Shown: piece by piece, positions 42,268 through 46,013 of the stretch
Position numbering within the stretch: the first letter of the stretch is position 1
How the letters are laid out: each line of letters starts with the position of its first letter
NCBI GenBank assembly: GCA_019116805.1
Contig: DXAV01000053.1
Coordinates: forward strand, 1-46,013
Direction of reading: 5' to 3'
Source: Candidatus Bacteroides merdavium
GTDB taxonomy: Bacteria; Bacteroidota; Bacteroidia; Bacteroidales; Bacteroidaceae
Length of the DNA: 46,013 nt
The notes under the pieces: model-generated
The model's database searches: none
Told to the model about the DNA's origin: nothing
The model's input: the letters and a program-made list of their open reading frames with translations, nothing else
Position numbers and translations under genes: made by a program

Positions 42268-43158
42268 ATGAAAAGAAATCTGAAAGACTACGCACTCATC
42301 ACTCTAAAAGGTATGGGTATGGGCGCAGCCGACGTCGTACCAGGCGTTTCAGGAGGCACTATCGCTTTCATCGTAGGCATCTACGACGAACTGATAGAAA
42401 CCATCAAAAGTATCAATACCGAAAGCATCCGACTCTTCTTTACCGGCAAATGGGACCGATTTTGGGAGAAGATCAACGGAAATTTCCTTTTTTCTCTTTT
42501 GTTGGGTATCGGTATCAGCGTCTTTTCATTGGCCAAAATCATTACTTGGCTGCTTGCCGAACACCCTATTTTGGTGTGGTCGTTCTTCTTCGGATTAGTA
42601 GCAGCCTCTACTTGGTTTGTAGGTAAAGACATCAAAGAATGGAACTGGAAAACCATCACGGGGTTCATCGTCGGTGCCGTAGTGGCCTATTATATCACCA
42701 TAGCCACTCCAGCCGAAACATCCACTCACCCACTATTCATCTTCCTATGTGGTGCTATTGCTATCTGCGCCATGATCCTACCAGGCATTTCGGGCAGCTT
42801 CATCCTCGTGCTGTTGGGCAAGTATTTCTACATCATGGAAGCAGTCAAGACCTTCAATATTACGACACTAGCCATTTTTGGTGCAGGAGCCGTTATTGGC
42901 ATCACCAGCTTCTCACGCCTGCTTTCGTTTGCCCTGAAACATTTCCGTAACATCACCCTGGCTGTTCTGACAGGCTTCATGCTGGGATCGCTCAACAAAG
43001 TGTGGCCATGGAAAGAAATCGTGGACAACACACATGGTATGCCTATTGAGACCAACATCCTGCCCAATACGCACGTAATGGAAGCCATTGCTCTGATGAT
43101 TGTCGGTTTTCTGCTGGTTTACTTCCTCGAAAAGTTGTCAGCCAAGACTGGCAAATAA
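42268..43158 (+). CDS. DUF368 membrane protein (PopT-type polyprenyl-phosphate transporter family)
   Basis: A 296-residue protein with about eight hydrophobic segments. The two family signatures are clear: MGAADVVPGVSGGTIAFIVG near the N-terminus and ICAMILPGISGSFILVLLG in the middle, inverted halves of one repeat. DUF368 proteins (PopT) have been linked to recycling undecaprenyl phosphate across the membrane in other bacteria. Lies 40 bp after the TPR gene. A strong hairpin (43192-43239) follows the stop codon. Confidence 0.93.
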   Translation: MKRNLKDYALITLKGMGMGAADVVPGVSGGTIAFIVGIYDELIETIKSINTESIRLFFTGKWDRFWEKINGNFLFSLLLGIGISVFSLAKIITWLLAEHPILVWSFFFGLVAASTWFVGKDIKEWNWKTITGFIVGAVVAYYITIATPAETSTHPLFIFLCGAIAICAMILPGISGSFILVLLGKYFYIMEAVKTFNITTLAIFGAGAVIGITSFSRLLSFALKHFRNITLAVLTGFMLGSLNKVWPWKEIVDNTHGMPIETNILPNTHVMEAIALMIVGFLLVYFLEKLSAKTGK

Positions 43159-43191
43159 ATTCATCGATCATTCTAAGCCCAAGCATAAAGC

Positions 43192-43239
43192 AGAGGGTGT
43201 GGTGGAAAAAGTCTCGAACTTATTCCAACCACACCCTCT
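43192..43239. repeat. Hairpin AGAGGGTGTGGT / ACCACACCCTCT after the DUF368 gene
   Basis: Perfect 12-bp arms at 43192-43203 and 43228-43239 with a 24-nt loop, in the 101-bp gap between convergent genes. It probably ends transcription from one or both sides. It shares AGAGGGTGT/ACACCCTCT with the hairpin at 7385-7433. Confidence 0.8.
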
Positions 43240-43259
43240 TCCTAATATATGGAAACCTT

Positions 43260-43760
43260 TTATTTCAAGGCATCCAAAACTTTATCATAATCGGGCTCCT
43301 GCGTAATCTCAGGTACCAACTCCGTATAAGCCACACGTCCGTCCTTGCCAATAACGACTACCGCACGTGCCAGCAATCCAGCCAATGGGCCGTCAGCCAT
43401 GCACACACCATAATTCTCATCGAAATCGGAAATGCGGAAGTCCGATAGTGGGATGACCCGTTCAATACCCTCCGTCGTACAGAAACGGGCATGCGCAAAA
43501 GGCAGGTCCTTCGAGATGGCCAGTACAATTGTGTCGGGCAGGGATGCCGCCAGTTGGTTGAACCTGCGGACCGACATCGCACAAACAGCCGTGTCGAGGC
43601 TTGGGAAAATATTCAATACCACGTTCTTACCATTCAGTTCCTTCAACGAGAAGGAAGACAAGTCCGTCTTAACCAGTTCAAAATCGGGGGCAACCGTACC
43701 CACCTGTATAAATTCGCCGATCAATCTCACCGGCTTTCCTTTAAAATTTGTTGTTGCCAT
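43260..43760 (-). CDS. tpx: Thiol peroxidase
   Basis: Atypical 2-Cys peroxiredoxin of 166 residues that reduces hydrogen peroxide and alkyl peroxides with thioredoxin. Peroxidatic Cys60 lies in PSLDTAVCAMSVR and resolving Cys94 in HARFCTTEG, the standard Tpx spacing. Expected location is cytoplasm or periplasm; no signal peptide is seen, so cytoplasm. A TACTTTTG box lies at 43799-43806. Confidence 0.97.
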   Translation of the reverse strand: MATTNFKGKPVRLIGEFIQVGTVAPDFELVKTDLSSFSLKELNGKNVVLNIFPSLDTAVCAMSVRRFNQLAASLPDTIVLAISKDLPFAHARFCTTEGIERVIPLSDFRISDFDENYGVCMADGPLAGLLARAVVVIGKDGRVAYTELVPEITQEPDYDKVLDALK

Positions 43761-43798
43761 AATTTTCTTATTTCCATTAAGTTCTCATTGATAACAAA

Positions 43799-43806
43799 CA
43801 AAAGTA
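43799..43806 (-). promoter_or_regulatory. -7 element TACTTTTG for tpx
   Basis: Plus-strand CAAAAGTA reads TACTTTTG on the minus strand, 38 bp before the tpx ATG. Confidence 0.6.
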
Positions 43807-43942
43807 GGAAAAAGTTTGAAGGCATGGATTGCTACAATATTAAAAGATAGTTTCAATCGTTTTAAATTCCCAATGCAAACAGAAAATAGAACACGGGCTG
43901 CAAATCTTAAACCTTATCTTGCATACTTCGTACGAAAAGTTT

Positions 43943-43950
43943 TATCTTTG
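43943..43950 (+). promoter_or_regulatory. -7 element TATCTTTG of the interrupted DUF4494-type gene
   Basis: TATCTTTG ends 53 bp upstream of the ATG at 44004. It is an intact promoter now driving a 23-codon remnant and, possibly, read-through towards the integrase. Confidence 0.65.
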
Positions 43951-44003
43951 TGGTGAATTAACTGATTTATTACTATCAACAGACAACTAAAAGACTGATC
44001 ATT

Positions 44004-44075
44004 ATGGCAATGCATACATGGTTCGAATGTAAAATAACACAAATATCTATAATACTCTATATATCAATTATTTAG
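44004..44075 (+). pseudogene. 5' remnant of a DUF4494-type gene cut by an integrative element
   Basis: The frame begins MAMHTWFECKI, which I recognise as the conserved start of Bacteroidales DUF4494 proteins (usually about 150 residues, continuing with RYEK after ECKI/V). Here, from about 44036 on, the frame turns into AT-rich sequence and stops at 44073-44075 after 23 codons. The promoter and start codon are intact. An integrase gene follows at 44207. I infer that the integration site is inside the first dozen codons. The rest of the gene, if it survives, should be at the far end of the element outside this window. DUF4494 recognition is from memory. Confidence 0.72.
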
Positions 44076-44098
44076 GTTTATTTAACAGCAAAATAAAA

Positions 44099-44183
44099 TG
44101 CCATAAACATACATTATCTTACCTTTGGAGTGCCACAGAGGGTAACACAGACGTGGCAATAGAGTGCCATAAACACACATTAT
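44099..44183. promoter_or_regulatory. Direct repeats likely bound by the integrase or its accessory factor
   Basis: TGCCATAAACATACATTAT at 44099-44117 and TGCCATAAACACACATTAT at 44165-44183 match at 18 of 19 positions. Between them GAGTGCCAC (44129-44137) and GTGGCA (44154-44159) add further TGCCA half-sites. Their place between the element edge and the integrase gene is where arm-type sites occur in related elements. Confidence 0.6.
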
Positions 44184-44206
44184 TAATCCAATTAAAGTAA
44201 GAAAAA

Positions 44207-45616
44207 GTGAAAACAACAACGGCAGTAATCAAGTTAGTGTTAAGAACTAATAAGAAGTTAGCAAGCGGATTATATCCCATAACTTTGTGTGTCCAATTCT
44301 ATGGACGGAAAGACAAGTCAACAGGCTATGCAGTGCCCGAAGCCGCGTGGGATGCAAAAAATGAGTGCGTAAAGAAGTCCTATCCCAACGCATCGCAAAT
44401 TAATAAGGTGATAACAGACTACAAGAACAGCGTTATTGGCAGAAAGCTGCAATACGAGATGCAGGGGCAGCCATACACGGCTGCAATGCTTATACAAGAT
44501 GTACAGGACAAACAGGATAATAATTGCGCAAACAACAGACTTTTCAAGGACATATTAAAAAATTATATAGAAGAGAAAGGAATTAAGCGTAATACGGTTA
44601 AAATATTCAAGCAGGTTTATAATGCACTTTCCTTATTTTTCAAAAATGAAAACTTTATAATTGACGAGCTGACGGAGGCAAACGTCAAGAAATTTGCAAG
44701 ATACCTGCAAGACAAGCAGTGTGCGGATGCCACGATACGCACATACTTGAGCAAGGTGGCAGCAATCTGTAATTTCGCAATAGACTGCAACATAGTTGAC
44801 TTAAGCACATACCCGTTTAGAAGGTTTAAATATAACAATATATATGCGAAGTCCGTACACCACCAAGCACTTACGAAGGAGCAGTTCCAAGCGTTTGAGG
44901 CATATTTCATTAACAACTATTTCAATTGCGATTATTTTGAAAATACATTCACATATAAAAATGGCGTATATGCCAATATGATGCACCGATGGACGGAAGA
45001 GTTTACATTTTGCGCATGCTTATTCAGTTTCTACGCACAGGGGTTGGCGTTCGCGGATATAGCCCTGCTGAAGACTGATAATGTAAAGGAACTAACGGAC
45101 AACGGCAAGACCGTATATGTAATACGAACGAAGAGAGCCAAAACAAACAAAGACGTTACTATTGTGTTGGAAGACACACTTATAACGCAGATATGCTTTG
45201 TCCCATTTCTCAAAACAGCGCACCAAAGAGACAACTATATTTATCCCGTTTTGCAAAGTAATGAGCACACATATAACTACGTGACAGAAGCACAGATAAA
45301 AACCGCATTTGTGGCAGCAGAGAGGCAGCTCAACAATAATTTAAAGTCTATAATATCCAAGGTTAATAACACGCTAATAGACCACGCAAACACGTATAAG
45401 CACGAGTTGGGGCAACTAATTGACACGAACACAACGTTCTACGCTTTTCGGCACACATTCGCGACATTATATATGAACACACAGGAGGCAAACCCCGTTC
45501 ACCTTGCCACGCTGATGGGAAGGTCGGCAAGTGGAATTTTCACTTACGTAAAAGAATTAACAAGCATTCAAGACATCTTAAATGAAAAAAACAAATTGAT
45601 TAAAACTATTAATTAA
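44207..45616 (+). CDS. Divergent tyrosine recombinase/integrase
   Basis: A 469-residue integrase. Residues 1-100 form an arm-binding domain (LYPITLCVQFYGRKDKSTGY), about 110-205 a SAM-like core-binding domain, and about 220-460 the catalytic domain. Catalytic positions deviate: the Arg I segment reads QGLAFADIALL with Ala281 where Arg is expected (CTnDOT integrase also lacks it), beta-hairpin Lys312 is kept in RAKTNKD, the HxxR box reads YAFRH (Tyr412, Arg415, His416), the later His/Trp box has Arg439 in MGRSASG, and Tyr447 in FTYVKEL is the likely nucleophile. The start codon is GTG at 44207. It directs the element's integration and excision if active. AT-rich codon use unlike the neighbouring chromosome. 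Confidence 0.92.
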   Translation: MKTTTAVIKLVLRTNKKLASGLYPITLCVQFYGRKDKSTGYAVPEAAWDAKNECVKKSYPNASQINKVITDYKNSVIGRKLQYEMQGQPYTAAMLIQDVQDKQDNNCANNRLFKDILKNYIEEKGIKRNTVKIFKQVYNALSLFFKNENFIIDELTEANVKKFARYLQDKQCADATIRTYLSKVAAICNFAIDCNIVDLSTYPFRRFKYNNIYAKSVHHQALTKEQFQAFEAYFINNYFNCDYFENTFTYKNGVYANMMHRWTEEFTFCACLFSFYAQGLAFADIALLKTDNVKELTDNGKTVYVIRTKRAKTNKDVTIVLEDTLITQICFVPFLKTAHQRDNYIYPVLQSNEHTYNYVTEAQIKTAFVAAERQLNNNLKSIISKVNNTLIDHANTYKHELGQLIDTNTTFYAFRHTFATLYMNTQEANPVHLATLMGRSASGIFTYVKELTSIQDILNEKNKLIKTIN

Positions 45617-45650
45617 AACAAACGGTTGGTTTTGAATATTTATTTATAAA

Positions 45651-45824
45651 ATGGATTACGCAATGCACAATAAAAAACATACTATTGAAACGCGACAAAA
45701 GATATCGGATAGTCTAAAAAAATACTATGCCGAGACACAGACCGAGGAACAACGGCAGGAACGCATAAGGAAAATAAAGGACTATTACAGGCGGGCTTAC
45801 TTCTACATAAACGGGCTTTATTAA
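45651..45824 (+). CDS. 57-residue NUMOD3-like small protein
   Basis: Short frame beginning ATG, 34 bp after the integrase stop. Residues 10-26 (HTIETRQKISDSLKKYY) resemble NUMOD3, the small DNA-binding module found beside homing endonucleases (pattern HS.ETK.KIS.SLK). The rest is strongly charged and helical (EEQRQERIRKIKDYYRRAYFY). There is no nuclease domain. It could be a free-standing DNA-binding protein such as an excisionase-like factor, or a remnant of a homing endonuclease. A terminator follows at 45869. Confidence 0.65.
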   Translation: MDYAMHNKKHTIETRQKISDSLKKYYAETQTEEQRQERIRKIKDYYRRAYFYINGLY

Positions 45825-45868
45825 TGCTTATATTTTGTCATAGATTATTTTTACATAGTTTATTTTTG

Positions 45869-45898
45869 AAAGCAGTGTTGGTTAACACTGCTTTTTTT
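45869..45898 (+). terminator. Rho-independent terminator after the integrase unit
   Basis: AAAGCAGTGTT-ggtt-AACACTGCTTTTTTT: a perfect stem with tight loop and seven Ts, 45 bp after the small protein gene. Confidence 0.88.
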
Positions 45899-45917
45899 GT
45901 TTGGTGGTTGTGGTGTG

Positions 45918-45948
45918 TTTTATTACGCATTCTACATGCGTAATAAAA
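45918..45948. repeat. Perfect 13-bp inverted repeat TTTTATTACGCAT / ATGCGTAATAAAA
   Basis: Arms at 45918-45930 and 45936-45948 with a 5-nt loop, flanked on both sides by GGTGTG. No T-run as for a classic terminator. A near-palindrome GGAATACGTGTTCC follows at about 45990. Possible operator or replication/mobilisation site of the element. Confidence 0.7.
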
Positions 45949-46013
45949 TGGTGTGGTATTTTTTTTATCATTTGACAAAACCATCCGTATGGAATACGTG
46001 TTCCGTACCTATA

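Larger units (their letters stand above)
44037..46013. mobile_element. Left end of an integrative element (continues beyond the window)
   Basis: Composition becomes AT-rich at the break in the DUF4494-type gene. Within the next 2 kb lie repeats typical of integrase-binding sites, a tyrosine recombinase and a small NUMOD3-like protein gene, all reading inwards. The left boundary is placed where family similarity ends; the true crossover lies within about 44010-44040. Type (conjugative element, mobilisable island or prophage) cannot be told from this end. Confidence 0.72.

Noticed and set aside
44018..44030. tRNA-like T-arm sequence GGTTCGAATG
   Set aside because: No acceptor, D or anticodon stem can be built around it; it lies in the coding start of the DUF4494-type remnant. 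Kept only as a possible reason for integration there.

Overview
The window is a stretch of Bacteroidales chromosome, most likely a member of the Bacteroidaceae. Several things support this. There is a SusR-like hybrid two-component sensor, a bifunctional fucokinase/GDP-fucose pyrophosphorylase (Fkp), a short 286-residue primary sigma factor, and a five-gene inositol-lipid cluster of the kind described in Bacteroides thetaiotaomicron. Many genes are preceded by the Bacteroidota -7 promoter element TAnnTTTG. Base composition looks near-balanced over most of the window, clearly GC-rich in the polysulfide/CoA reductase gene, and AT-rich in the last 2 kb.

Layout. 1-666: gene-free leader with two tandem-repeat tracts. 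667-4749 (+): hybrid two-component sensor. 4767-8763 (-): inositol-lipid cluster (myo-inositol-phosphate synthase, PgpA-like phosphatase, GtrA-like membrane protein, CDP-alcohol phosphatidyltransferase, AUR1-like inositol phosphorylceramide synthase). 8984-11920 (-): ECF sigma factor operon with a protein that joins a membrane-anchored N-terminus to a barrel-like C-terminus, a lipoprotein and an exported protein. 12135-13368 (-): DUF4783 protein and nadC; 13461 (+): rlmH; 13935-16790 (-): fkp. 16973-19900 (-): a four-module persulfide/CoA-disulfide reductase with a MarR regulator. 20541-22166 (-): clostripain-like lipoprotein and a small exported protein. 22296 (-): rpoD; 23470 (-): DegP/HtrA. 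25292-29215 (-): murein-peptide processing operon (NlpC/P60 peptidase, dipeptide epimerase, transglutaminase-like lipoprotein). 29312-29684 (+): RNase P RNA. 29710-33585: BrkB membrane protein, nucleoside hydrolase, nitroreductase and riboflavin synthase, with two small-RNA-like loci (about 31.1 and 33.7 kb). 33845-38484: the phosphate system phoU-pstBAC (-) with divergent pstS (+). 39027-43158 (+): glnS, a TPR protein and a DUF368 (PopT-type) protein; 43260 (-): tpx.

The right end is different. A promoter and the first codons of a DUF4494-type gene (44004) run into foreign AT-rich DNA. A divergent tyrosine recombinase (44207-45616) and a 57-residue NUMOD3-like protein follow. I read this as the left end of an integrative element that has interrupted the host gene; the element continues past the window.

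The observations most worth following up are: the DUF4494/integrase junction; PstC carrying a PstS-like insert in its first periplasmic loop; a family of intergenic tandem repeats with a shared 22-23 bp period at several unrelated loci; two small-RNA loci with similar architecture; the four-module sulfur-transfer fusion with its linked MarR regulator; and the ECF sigma operon.
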